A DNA stretch of 64,000 nucleotides, taken from positions 62,001 through 126,000 of the forward strand of contig JABYQS010000047.1 in NCBI GenBank assembly GCA_022592435.1. The letters are read 5' to 3'. The first letter of the stretch is position 1. Every line of letters begins with the position of its first letter. Of this stretch, positions 11,501-22,480 are shown in pieces. The notes under the pieces were generated by a model. It worked only from the letters and a program-made list of their open reading frames with translations, was not told where the DNA came from and made no database searches. A program made the translations under genes and the position numbers. The DNA is from Cerioporus squamosus. Taxonomy: Eukaryota > Basidiomycota > Agaricomycetes > Polyporales > Polyporaceae.

Positions 11501-14500
11501 CGTCGAGAAGATCAGACTCGATCTGAAGGCCGAGGACGTCAACTCCCTGACTGATGACGACCTCGGAATCTGGGCAACCCCTGAAGGGCAGACCTTCATC
11601 GATGTGCTGGCGACCAAGAAAGAGGACGCCCCACAGCAGAAGAAGGGCAAGGGGTACAAGGACGCGCAATGGGAGGCCGAGGTCAGAAAGTCGCTCGCGA
11701 GCAAGAAGAGCGCAACGCTGTCGAAGCAGGACCAGGCGCTCGTACAGGCGCAGCTCGAGAAGGAGGCTATCGTCCGCCAGCGCGTCGCCGGTGTCAAGGC
11801 GAGGCTAGAGCAGGGGCTGCATCTCATAAGAAGCCTGGTCGCTGCGCAGGTCGAACAGGTCAAGGCGTTCGTCTCGGATTTGAGTGCGCTCTTGAGGGAG
11901 GGTGCGTTTGGCAAGGCCGTCACGCTCGTCGGCGAGACGTCGTTCGAGACCTACTTGGTGAGTCCGGACTTGGCGGAGAAGTTGCTTGTTGGCTGACTGC
12001 TGCCTCGCAGAAATTGTCAGAGTGCTGCTCCGAAAGACTGGATACGTACCGCAAGTGGGTTGGTGTCGCTACCCTGCGAAGCTTCGAGATGACCGGTATC
12101 CCCGAAGACTTCACCATCGAGCCACTGAACTGTACGTCTCTCCGCACCCATTCGGTTGACCTTGACTGAGCTCCTGTCAAAGCTCTCGTCATCCGCGTGT
12201 TGTACCGCCTGCGCACCCTTTCTGAGCAGAGCCCCTTTGACGCCGCGACATACAGTTACGCGTCCCCTCTGCTTAGTCAGGTCCTCGTGAAGGGTGGCAT
12301 TGCGATCGGCGAAGAAGATGACCCTCTCGAGCAGATCGCGCTTTCCCTGGACATCATCAAGTTCCACTGTGGCGAATGTAAGGCCTTCCTTCAAACTTCA
12401 TCCCACTATAATGATGTATTAATCGTATCGCAGTCTCGGACCTCGCATTCCCGCGTACGAACACCGTCCGGGACCTCATCCATGCCATTCGGCACCAGCC
12501 CAAGCTGGCCAAGGACGCCTCGTCTGCTCTCGTTGACATCGGCCAGGCGATGCAAGCCAATGCGACCAAGGCGGAAATTTCCGAATTCCTGCTTGGAACT
12601 CTATACCAGGAGGTCTATGTCCGGACGTCGTGTCTCCAAGCTTTGCAGGTAAGATGGCTCGATAACCGTTTTGTATCAGAGCCCCGGTTTCTGATATGCG
12701 CGATAGCCCTTCGATCTCACAGACTTTGACTGGTCTCCAGAGCTTTGGATCGCGTATCACGATGAAGACGAGCAGAACGCACGGCTCGCAAACCATATTT
12801 GGGAGGACAATGGGTTGGACGTTCCAGAGACGTTCTTCCAGGATCTCCTTCCTTACCTTGGTAGGTCGAGTTCGATCGGAAGAACAGGAACTTGTTAGTT
12901 GACAGAATCTGCAGAGCACGACAACGCATACGTCCGTTCCTCCTCTGCCTCCGCCCTTGCCGATGCTGTCATCGAGTACTGGCCCGGATCCATTAGCAAG
13001 GTTTTGTCGACGTTGGAGGACTTCTATCGCGAGAAGGCAAGTCACTATGCATCTACCATGTATTTGTTTGCTTATCATGATCCAGGCCAAAGTCCTTGCA
13101 CCAGAATTCGACCAATATGTGAGTCATATTGTCCCTAATAGCAGCTGAAATTGACGCCAGTGTATGTAGGGTATGCTCATTACCTCAAGCATCGGTCGAA
13201 CGGATCCATGGCCAGCGCGCGTGGCGTTGTCTCGCACATTCGAGCTATTAGCACCCGCTTTCACGCCGGATGACGTCGAGCCGTTCTTCAAGTTCCTCAT
13301 TCAAGACCAGGCGCTCGGTGACCGACATGCGGATGTCAGGAGAGGCATGCTTCGCTGCGGCACTACTGTCATCGACCTTCACGGCTCAGCGCGCTTACCC
13401 GAGCTGATCGCGATGTTCGAGGCCGAGCTTGCGAGCACAGGTCCAGCAACAGAGACATCGGACCAGATCAAGGAGGCTGTCGTTATTCTTATCGGCCGTC
13501 TCGCGCGTCACCTCGACCCCTCGGATTCGCGTCTACCTTCCATCGTCGAGCGCTTGGTCGGAGCCTTGAAGACACCCGCCGAGCAAGTCCAGATCGCTGT
13601 CTCAGAGTGTCTGTCACCGCTCGTCAAGATCATGAAGTCTCCTCCATCTGAACTTGTGGACCGCCTGCTGGACGAGCTGTGCAACTCGCCGTCGTACGCC
13701 GCAAGGCGAGGCGCCGCTTATGGTCTGGCAGGTGTTGTCAAGGGACTGGGAATCTCCTCGATAAAGGAGTATCATATCATCGATCGCCTCCGTGCAGCTG
13801 CTGAGGACAAGAAGCGATTCGAGCCCCGTCAGGGAGCCATGTTTGCCTTCGAGACCTTCACGAGCACTCTCGGACGCCTCTTCGAACCCTACATCATTCA
13901 CATCCTGCCTCTTCTTCTCAACTCGTTCGGTGATGGCACTCCAGATGTGCGCGAGGCGGCCCAGGACACGGCAAAGGTCATCATGGCGAACATGTCTGGC
14001 TATGGTCTGAAGACGGTTCTACCGTCGTTGCTCTCTGGTCTGGACGAGAAGCAGTGGCGCACGAAGAAGGGCTCCATCGAGCTCCTGGGTATGATGGCGT
14101 ACTGTGCCCCCAAGCAGCTCTCTCAATCGTTGCCTGTTGTCATCCCACGGCTGACTGGAGTCCTGACGGATTCACATGCACAAGTTCGTGCCGCTGCCAA
14201 CAAGTCTCTCAAGCAGTTCGGCGAGGTTATCAGCAATCCAGAGATCCAGTCCCTCGTGCCGGTATTCCTGAAGGCTATGGTGGATCCTGCGAAAACACCG
14301 AATGCGCTGACTGCCCTTATCAAGACGTCGTTCATGCACTACATTGACCATTCCTCCTTGGCTCTGGTGAGTGGGTTCCGTTTCGGATCGCGTTGAATTG
14401 TACCTCATCTCTACCAGGTGATTCCCATCATTGAGCGTGGTCTGCGCGAGCGGGGAGCCGATACCAAGAAGAAAGCTGCTCAGATCGTCGGCAACTTGGC

Positions 14501-17500
14501 GTCACTCACCGATTCTAAAGACTTCGTCCCTTACCTCTCCCGTCTGCTCCCTATGGTCCATGTCGTCTTGGTGGACCCCGTGCCAGAAGCCCGTGCCACC
14601 GCTGCCAAAGCGCTCGGGACGCTCGTTGAGCGGCTAGGCGAGGTCCACTTCCCAGACCTTGTCCCTGGACTCTTGCGCACCCTCAAGACAGACACGTCGG
14701 GTGTCGACAGACAGGGAGCGGCTCAAGGTCTGAGCGAAGTCCTGGCTGGTCTTGGAATGGAGCGCATGGAAGGGCTACTCCCAGACATCATCGCCAACGC
14801 CCAGTCTCCTCGCAGTACCGTCAGGGAAGGGTTCATGTCCCTGCTTGTCTTCCTGCCTGCTACCTTCGGCGCGCGGTTCCAGCCGCACTTACCCAAGATT
14901 ATTCCTCCTATCTTGAGTGGTCTCTCGGATTCAGAAGAGTATGTACGAGAAGCTGCCATGCGCGCAGGTCGCATGATGGTCACCAACTACTCGACGAAAG
15001 CCATCGACCTGCTCCTTCCGGAGCTCGAGCGTGGCATGTTCGATCCCGGATGGCGTATCAGGGTTAGTCTTCCATCTGTCCTAACATACGGCATGCTTAT
15101 GAGTTCCTTCCCAGCAATCCTCCATCACTCTCGTCGGAGAGCTCTTGTTCAAGGTCTCCGGTATCAGCGGCAAGGCGGAGATCGAGGAAGACGAGGAAGC
15201 AGAAGACACCACTATGGCCGAAAGCTCGCGCAAAGCGCTCGTCGAGGTGCTTGGCCAGGAGCGCCGCGATCGTATCCTCGCGGCCCTCTACCTCGCCAGG
15301 CAGGATTCTGTCAACGTTGTTCGCCAGTCATCCATTCACATCTGGAAAGCATTGGTCCACAACACGCCCAGGACAGGTGCGCATGCCGTCTATCCCCTAT
15401 GCATCATTTCTCATGTCCCTTTAGTGCGCGAGATCTTGCCGGAGCTCATCTCGCAGACGATCAATCTGCTTACGAGCGACGAAGCCGACCAACAAGAGGT
15501 TAGCATTCTATTCTCTGATGGTTTGCATCTGTCCTGAACCCCAATCAGACCGCAAGTCGTACTGTCACGGAGCTGTGCCGGAAGTCGGGCGAGAAGGTTC
15601 TCTCCGAGGTTGTCGCCATTCTGCGTACGAACGCCAACTCGCCGGATGCACGCACGCGAGAAGGAGTATGCCTGATGCTCTCCGAATTGATGTTCGTACA
15701 TGTCATTTTACCAGACGCTGCTGTCTCTCACACCCTTGTAGGGTCAGTACCACGGACAACCAGAGGGAGGGGCAGGAAGATGCCATCATTCAAATCGTTC
15801 GTGCGTCCTTGGTGGACGACGAGGCCAACGTTCGGTCAGCGGCTGCGAAGGCTTTCGACACACTCCAGGAACACATCGGTGCGAGGGCTATCGACGAGAC
15901 GATCCCGACACTTTTGGAAGCGCTTCGTCAACCAGGGCAGAGCTCGGGCACTGCACTGCAAGCATTGAAGGAAGTCATGGCGGTACGCTGATCTTCTCTT
16001 TTCCATCTTCTCTTTTCTGACATCGCAAACCCTCACGTCCTCCCTAGGTCCGGGCTTCGACCGTCTTCCCTATCCTCATCCCAACCCTCACGGCGATCCC
16101 TATGTCTGCCTTCAATGCTCGAGCACTCGCATCCCTGGTTTCCGTTGCTGGATCGGCCTTGAGCAGGCGCCTCACTGTCATACTCAACGCCCTTGTCAAG
16201 ATGCACGAAGGCAAAGAGGTTCAAGAAGACGAGGAGCTGAACTGTGCCGTTGATGAAGCAATACGTACCATTATGGCCTCAATCTCTGATCCTGAGGGTC
16301 TCAACTCTCTGATGATGTTGCTTCTCGAATGGTATGTATGTTCAGCAGTTCTCACTCGCGCCGGTACTCAGGACGTTCCTTCAGGGCTAAACACGTTCAA
16401 GTGAAACGACGAGTCAGTGCCTGCGAGTTGTTCGCTATCTTCTGTGAGGAATCCGACATGGACGCCTCTCTGTATCGTGTCGATTGGATCCGCCAACTTG
16501 TCTCGCTGCTCGATGATCGCGAAGTTACGGTCCATACGGCTGCTTGGAACGCCTTCGATGTGTTTGTCAAGTCGATCCCCAAAGACGAGCTGGAACCACT
16601 CGTCGTGCCTCTTCGTCGCACGATCGAGAGCACTGGCGCGCCGGGCACATATGTTCCTGGGTTCAGTTTGCCGAAGGGTGTATCGCCGACGGTTCCTATC
16701 ATTATCGCTGGCCTAACCACAGGGAGCAATGAGCAGCGCGAACAAGCAGCGTATGCGATCGGCGACCTCGTGGAGCGGACTGAAGAGAGCGCGATCAAAC
16801 CCTTCGTCGTACCCTTCACTGGTCCTCTCATTCGTGTCGCTACGCAAGCAACGACATATCCTCCAGCAGTCAAGACCGCGATCCTCAGCGCACTCACGAC
16901 CATGCTCGAGCGCATCCCTACATTCGTCAAGCCCTTCTTCCCGCAGCTGCAGCGCACCTTCGTCAAGAGCGCCAGCGATCCCGCAAGTCTGGCAGTGCGC
17001 ACACGCGCTGCTGAGGCGCTGGGCGTGCTCATGAAGAACCAACCCCGTGTCGATCCCGTCGTCACCGAACTCGTCACAGGTGCAAAGAGCAATGACGATG
17101 AGATCGCGGCAAGTCTGGTTCTCGCACTCGCTCGGGTTGTCCGTAGCGCTGGTTCCAATGTCGGAGAGAAGGCACGCGAAGCTTGCGCGGAACTTATCAT
17201 TGAGGCTTTCAAGGAGCAACATGAAGGTATTACGAATCTTCTGCGAATGTCTACCATGCTTCTGTAATGACTGATTGCAAATCGTCAGATCCATACTACC
17301 GCTCTGTGGCCGCTTTGTTTGCGGCGCTTTCCGTCTTCGAGGACTTGGTCAAGCCCATAATCGCGTATGTAGTTCCTTGCTGATCCTCAGCTTCCCGTTG
17401 CTCATCATCTCCGGACAGAGCACATCTCGTCGCTGGCACACCGCAGTCGGTGCTCGCGTCACAATGCATCCGTGCAGTCGTCTCCCCGGACGACGAAGAA

Positions 17501-17671
17501 GACCAGACGGACGGTCCGAACGTCTTCCAGCGGCTCGGTGTTCTTAAGAAGGTCGCGCAGAAGGCACTAGAAAGCGCTGCGAACGAAAAACCATCAATCG
17601 CCCGTCCTGCGAGGGAGGCTAGGGACGCGTTGAAGGCCTCAGGAGACGACGCTTTACAGGGCCTGTTCTAG
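8533..17671 (+). CDS. GCN1: GCN1, HEAT-repeat activator of the eIF2-alpha kinase GCN2
   Basis: A giant translational regulator that binds colliding or stalled ribosomes and activates GCN2 on amino-acid starvation. The ATG at 8533 begins MGRSEIESWI; upstream in-frame codons are not ATG. Early exons carry LFTSSTKARVQFLREE and LLTSTYPRYVDAESRQ, typical of the GCN1 N-terminus. The eEF3-like core is in about 13190-14390 (GAAYGLAGVVKGLGISS, RQGAMFAFETFTSTLGRLFE, KKGSIELLGMMAYCAPKQLS). The GCN2-RWD-binding region is in about 14418-15060 (DTKKKAAQIVGNLASLTD, GVDRQGAAQGLSEVLAGLG, REGFMSLLVFLPATFGARF). C-terminal HEAT repeats continue to DDALQGLF and TAG at 17669-17671. About 25 short introns; the coding length fits the usual ~2,600 residues. 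No disruption seen. Confidence 0.95.
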
Positions 17672-17904
17672 GTAGTACGGTACACTCATGACATGGACTC
17701 TAGCTATCACGCATTGCACACGCCCTCACGCTCGCATGATCTTGTTGTTGTATACACACACAATGTAGCTGGTATCACGAATCTTTCGCAATATCCTCTC
17801 CAGTCTGTCGTATCGTCATGGGAGATCAAGGCGTAATGCCCAAGATCATCGGTCTATACAGTACTAGTCTATGGCGCAGAGAAGGTAGACATGGTAGGAC
17901 GACC
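17672..17904. other. Convergent 3' intergenic region
   Basis: The GCN1 (+) and MFS (-) stop codons face each other across about 230 nt, which must hold both 3' ends. No gene seen. Confidence 0.5.
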
Positions 17905-20238
17905 TCATACTGCACTTCCAGAAGACTGCTCCTTTCCATCAAGGATGAGCTCGTTGTGAGGCCCTGAAGAATTGGAATCCGCGACCACGATGCTACACTT
18001 CTCCGACCTCTGCGCCTCCTCGAGCTCGTCCGCAGCCTTCTTCCTCAGCACCTCTTCGTCGCCTCTGTTCAAGTCCGTGTGCTTGATCAGCAGGATTGCT
18101 GCAACTGTTGCAACCGCGTTGAGGCTCGTGTTTAGCAGGAAGACGGTGCGGAAACCACTGATGTAGGCATCGAGGATGCGGTCGGCCACAGCGGAGGAGA
18201 GCCCAAGAGGCGCTGGCGGAGGTGCGGGCGCCGAGAATCGTTGGATCGTCGACGATTTTGGCGATGGTAGAGGAGGGGAGGGATAGTGCAGACATAGTGT
18301 GGCGGAGTGAGTTGTTGCTGTTCGCGGTAGCGTGAGGACGACATGGATGAGGGTGGAGATGCTCAAGGGACGTACATGATGGTTGCTCCGACAGCAAGTG
18401 AGAACGTGCCACCAAGTAGTCGGATGAACTGTCGTCGTCTCATCAGCGTCAGTATCGTACCCGAGAGAGAACGGAGAGGCCCACGTTTCGGACGGCTGTC
18501 ACTACCGACATGTCGCGTCGAGATACGCTCGCTTGTGCAGCGACTGTGGTGGTTTGGAGCGTCTGCGGCAATAGTCGTTAGCCACATCATGGTTACTTCC
18601 GTCAATTGATGGATCCTCACCCCTCCGGCACCAGTCCCGGCAAGCAGCATGAAGAACACGAGTAGACCTTCAGGAGTGGACGGCTTCACGGTCGACAGAC
18701 AACCGCATGCGACGGTCCAGATCGCGAAACCGGAGTAGATGTTCGTCTGCACAAGAGATCGAGATGAGAGCATGTCGACCCTGGCCCTTGCCTTGGGACG
18801 TACCCTATATTTTCCCGTCCATGTGATCAATTGACCCTAAATAGCACCGAAGTCAGCAGGCCTCATAGTGGCAGCACTCGTTGGACATACGGAGATGAAA
18901 CTCGCGAGCGTCTGGCTGACGAGCACTGGCAAGAGGAATACACCCGATCGCACGGCCGAGTAGCTGAGGGCGACTTGGAAGTACTGCGGTAGGTAAAACA
19001 GGGACGAGTAGAACACGAAACCGCTATGGGGACAAATGGTCAGCCCGAAGTGTCTCAGCAGAAACAGTCAGTGCCTCACTTTACGAGCATCGTGATGTAC
19101 ACGCCAGTGACGGTGACCTGCTTAAAGATGTACACTGTGTTGCGAGTAAGCGGTCATCCTGCCTGCCGTATTGAAATCTCAGATGCTTACTAGGTACGAT
19201 GGGAAGTCGTGCGCCTCTCCACTCCCAGAGGCAGAAGAGCGCGACGACCAGGACACCTGAGCAGAGCGGTGCCAGAACTACCGGAGATGACCAAGGGAAG
19301 GTCACTCCGCCCTATGATGTATCGTTCAGTCTCCGCCTGCACACTCAGAAGGAACCGAACGTACCCAGATGAGCGGGAGGATAACCAGCGTGCACCCCGC
19401 GAGTGTCAAAGCGGCCCCGAGGTAATCCATGGCCGCAAGCTTCTTCCCGATGTTGCCTTCCACCGGCTTGAGCGGTAGCACGAATAGCACGAACGCCAAC
19501 GCACACGCGGAGACCGGGAGGGTGACCCAGAAGCACCACCTCCAACCCGCCTTTTCCGCTAGCACGCCCCCCAGCAGCGGACCTACAGCGAAGCCGAAGG
19601 CAACCACTACACCGATGATGCCCTGGTACTTGCCGCGGTCACGGAGGGAGACGACGTCGGAGATAACGATCTGGGCCATGCTGACGATGCCGCCTCCGCC
19701 TGCGCCCGCGAGGCCGCGAAGGACGATGAGTTGTACGATCGTCCGCGCAAAGCCCGCGGCGAGGCTGCCTATCATGAACGTGCCCATCGCGAGGCATAGG
19801 GCTGCCTTTCGGCCGAAGATATCGCTAGAGCGCCCATCTGATATTACAAGAGATCAGGTGTGAATCAGTGAGACATTGTGGCTCGGTGCGTCATGGATAC
19901 GTACAGAGTGGCTGGAAAGCTGTCGATGTGAGGAAGTAAGCGGAAGGGACCCAAGAGACGACCGAGCCTGCGTCGAATGCGGCAGAGATGGTTGGCAGTG
20001 CGGTCGCGACAATCGTGGAGTCCAAACAAGAGACGAGAATGCAGAGCGCCAGTCCGAAGAATACCGCCATGACCTTCTGGCGGGGGAGGAGATTCGTCTG
20101 GTCAGTCAGCGAGACCACCTCTGAACGAGGGTCTGCGACTGTTGTCGTGTCGTCATGGTCAAGGATATCGGGCACGCCGGCGGCCTCGGGGTCGTGGATG
20201 GTCGTGTGAGCCAAGACTGCCGACTCGGTCGTGAACAT
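17905..20238 (-). CDS. MFS exporter, DHA2 (14-helix) drug/toxin efflux type, probable frameshift
   Basis: Proton-coupled plasma-membrane efflux carrier. The ATG at 20238 (MFTTESAVLAHTT) is preceded in frame only by a GTG. The acidic N-terminus leads to helix 1 with LDSTIVATALPTI, then motif A (GRSSDIFGRKAAL), GGGGIVSMAQIVISD, and motif C of the antiporter group (FGFAVGPLLGG). Later exons give further helices. Near the end, RQFIRLLGGTFSLAVGATI joins across an intron to NNSLRHTMSALSLPSST and IVDDPTILGAR. The expected last segment, SSAVADRILDAYISGFRTV plus the final helix, lies in another frame, and no GT-AG intron fits between them, so a one-base frameshift near 18190-18240 is inferred. The TGA at 17905-17907 belongs to that second frame. 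Either a real lesion or a base-call error. Confidence 0.85.
18190..18240 (-). other. Apparent frameshift in the MFS C-terminal coding region
   Basis: On the minus strand, the frame reading DDPTILGARTSAS and the frame reading LSSAVADRILDAY overlap here. Both flanking parts look like a DHA2 C-terminus, and no donor/acceptor pair of usable length lies between them. Confidence 0.6.
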
Positions 20239-21172
20239 TTTGAAGTTTCGTGAGCGCACCGGCGCGTGCTCGTTCTTGACGGACGAGAGCAGGAGAGCAC
20301 GACGCTTCTGGGACAGGAGTTGCGGGCTTTATCCCCACCACTTGATGCAGATTTATGGAACCTCGGGCATATAGCGCCCTCCAGAAAGACTCGAGGCCTG
20401 TTTGTACGTCAGCGAGCGAATTCTGAGCTGCTGCACAGCCTACAGACTCTGCGCCTGGACCTCTGTTCAGTCTCGCGTTCAGCGGCTCGAGAGACCGGAG
20501 GGAAGAACGCACCACATGATGTTCTGCGCCCGCTCGGCAACGACGCCCAGGGAAGTCCTGCGTTATCGTGACTTGGATGAAGCCCCGTAGAATAGGAGAA
20601 GTTGGGGAGAGACCTCGTGCAGGATCAATGATTCGGACTCTCGGCCGTCGCGTCCGATAGGTCACTTGTGGTGTAGCTACTTATTTTTGGGGTACCGGCT
20701 CGCCGATAAGCCTCAGGTGAGGCGAGATTCACCGAGCTTGCAGCAAGCGCACAACAATGTCGAGTCGAGGATGGAAAGGTGGGTGCATGAGTAGAGTGGA
20801 AGCGATAGGTTCAAAGTCAAGAAAGACAAGACAAACCTCCTCCCCGCCTATGCGAAGTGGCTGTGTCCAAGAGGTGAGGCCACATAAGGCAAGTGCGTCC
20901 GTCGTCCTTGAAACCACACGTCTCGGGCTATCACCTTGCATGAGTGAGTGAGAAATAGCATACACATATGGACAGCTATACGTACACATCAAGGAAGCGA
21001 TATACAGAGAAAGGACTAGCTAGAGCAGAAGAGATGTATCGAGGTATCACCGCGCCAGAAACGCATCAGACAACTTGAAGCGGGGAAACGAAACAGTGGT
21101 GGAAGGAAAAGGAGCGCGAGGGTATGATCTACAGAGAGACAGACCGAAAGCCGTCTCGCATGGTATAGGATA
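20239..21172. other. Intergenic, MFS 5' flank and HMG-box gene 3' flank
   Basis: Short motif-less frames only. It contains the MFS promoter (left part) and the 3' end of the HMG-box gene (right part). Confidence 0.5.
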
Positions 21173-22480
21173 TCAACAAGGATACTGGGATCCTGCGTAA
21201 CCGTCCTGTGGTCCAGATTGACTCTGCGTCGCGTATGGCGCGAACCACGTCTCAAGCTCCGCATCGCCACCCTCCACTGGCATGCCGTTCGCACCCATAA
21301 CCTGAGACAATCCAGACCCAATCGAGTTACTGCCAGAGCCCGCCATGACCTCGTCCAGAATGGACAAGTTGGAGCATCCGGAGGTCGCGGTGCCAGCGAG
21401 CTGCCGGCTGACATTAGACGGGGCAGACGGTGCCGCCCATGCCCTCTCATCGACCGACGCGCCATCCACACCGGCGCGCTGCTGAGGCGTCTCGTCGACA
21501 GCCTGTAACCACTCAGAATCAAGCTGAGGAAGATACGGGTGCCAGATCTTCTCGGTCTCCTCCGCGACCATCCGCTCCAACGGAATGTTCTCCCAGTCGG
21601 CTTTTGGGGGGTCGTAGTCCTCGTACGGCGCCTGTGAGCGCACATACGGTTGATGGGTAGTGGCCGGAGGAATGCCCTGAGAGAGATGCATGCCATGGGC
21701 GGCGGACGGAGGGTAGGTGGGGACCATGGCAGAATAGCCCCAGTCGGGATAGGAGAATGCCGCCGGCTGGCCCAGGGCAGCGGAGAAGGGGTTTGGTACA
21801 ACTCCCTGCACCTGGAGAGGCGCTTGGTAGTGTTGAACCAGAGGGACCGCGACGATCGACCCGTCGAAGCCGTATGATGTTGGCGTCAGCATCGTGCCCC
21901 CGGACGTCGACGGTGTGCTGACGGCAGAGCTCGAGCCCAGCGTCGAAGACGAGCGCGAGCTCGAAGCAGACGTAGAAAGGAGAGGAGCGCACCGCTGCCG
22001 CTTAGCCGGGCGACTGGCCCAGCCTTCTCCAAGTCTACCCTCCTCCACATCCGCCTCCACGACAGCCTCCTCCCTGCTTCTCGTCTTCCGCTTCGCGGTC
22101 GGCACCTCACCCTGCGAGGCCCGGTCACGCTTCAGGGCCTTTTGCCTGTAGAATTCCTCCTTCTCAGCGGCTGCTCGAGCCTCGTAGACCGCCTTCTCCG
22201 GCGGGCTCAATGTCGTCCATAGATGACCTAAGAATTTCGACAAGTGCTGTTGCCCGCTCTTATTCTTGGACATCTCCGAACGGAATATGATGAAAGGATT
22301 GGGTGGGCGTGAGGGTCCGTCCTCCCGGTTCTTCTTTGAGCGCTTTGCTCTCCGACGAGGTGCGGTAGGTTGCGTCCGAGTCTTCGGGGAGGTGAACGGC
22401 GATGGCTCGGTAGCTGAGGCCTGGGACAAGGAAGTGGAGGGGGAAGGGCAGAAAAAGGAAAAAGGGAACTTCGGGTCCAT
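21173..22480 (-). CDS. HMG-box (MATA-HMG-like) transcription factor, copy 1
   Basis: A 435-residue protein in one uninterrupted exon. The ATG at 22480 (MDPKFPFSFF) is the first true ATG; the codon 15 nt upstream is TTG. A basic stretch PRRRAKRSKKNRED (NLS-like) precedes the HMG box at about residues 58-120: RPPNPFIIFRSEMSKNKSG, then LGHLWTTLSPPEKAVYEARA, close to fungal sequence-specific HMG boxes including mating-type proteins. The rest is low-complexity (Ser, Pro, Gln, Tyr), with a conserved island WENIPLERMVAEETEKIW and the end GSQYPC. No intron. A diverged paralog lies at 25353-26761 in the same orientation. DNA-binding regulation of transcription is inferred; the targets are unknown, and whether it relates to mating type cannot be told. 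Confidence 0.85.
   Translation of the reverse strand: MDPKFPFSFFCPSPSTSLSQASATEPSPFTSPKTRTQPTAPRRRAKRSKKNREDGPSRPPNPFIIFRSEMSKNKSGQQHLSKFLGHLWTTLSPPEKAVYEARAAAEKEEFYRQKALKRDRASQGEVPTAKRKTRSREEAVVEADVEEGRLGEGWASRPAKRQRCAPLLSTSASSSRSSSTLGSSSAVSTPSTSGGTMLTPTSYGFDGSIVAVPLVQHYQAPLQVQGVVPNPFSAALGQPAAFSYPDWGYSAMVPTYPPSAAHGMHLSQGIPPATTHQPYVRSQAPYEDYDPPKADWENIPLERMVAEETEKIWHPYLPQLDSEWLQAVDETPQQRAGVDGASVDERAWAAPSAPSNVSRQLAGTATSGCSNLSILDEVMAGSGSNSIGSGLSQVMGANGMPVEGGDAELETWFAPYATQSQSGPQDGYAGSQYPC

Noticed and set aside
21016..21801. 261-codon minus-strand frame
   Set aside because: Alternate frame of the HMG copy 1 gene; Arg/Ser-rich shadow.
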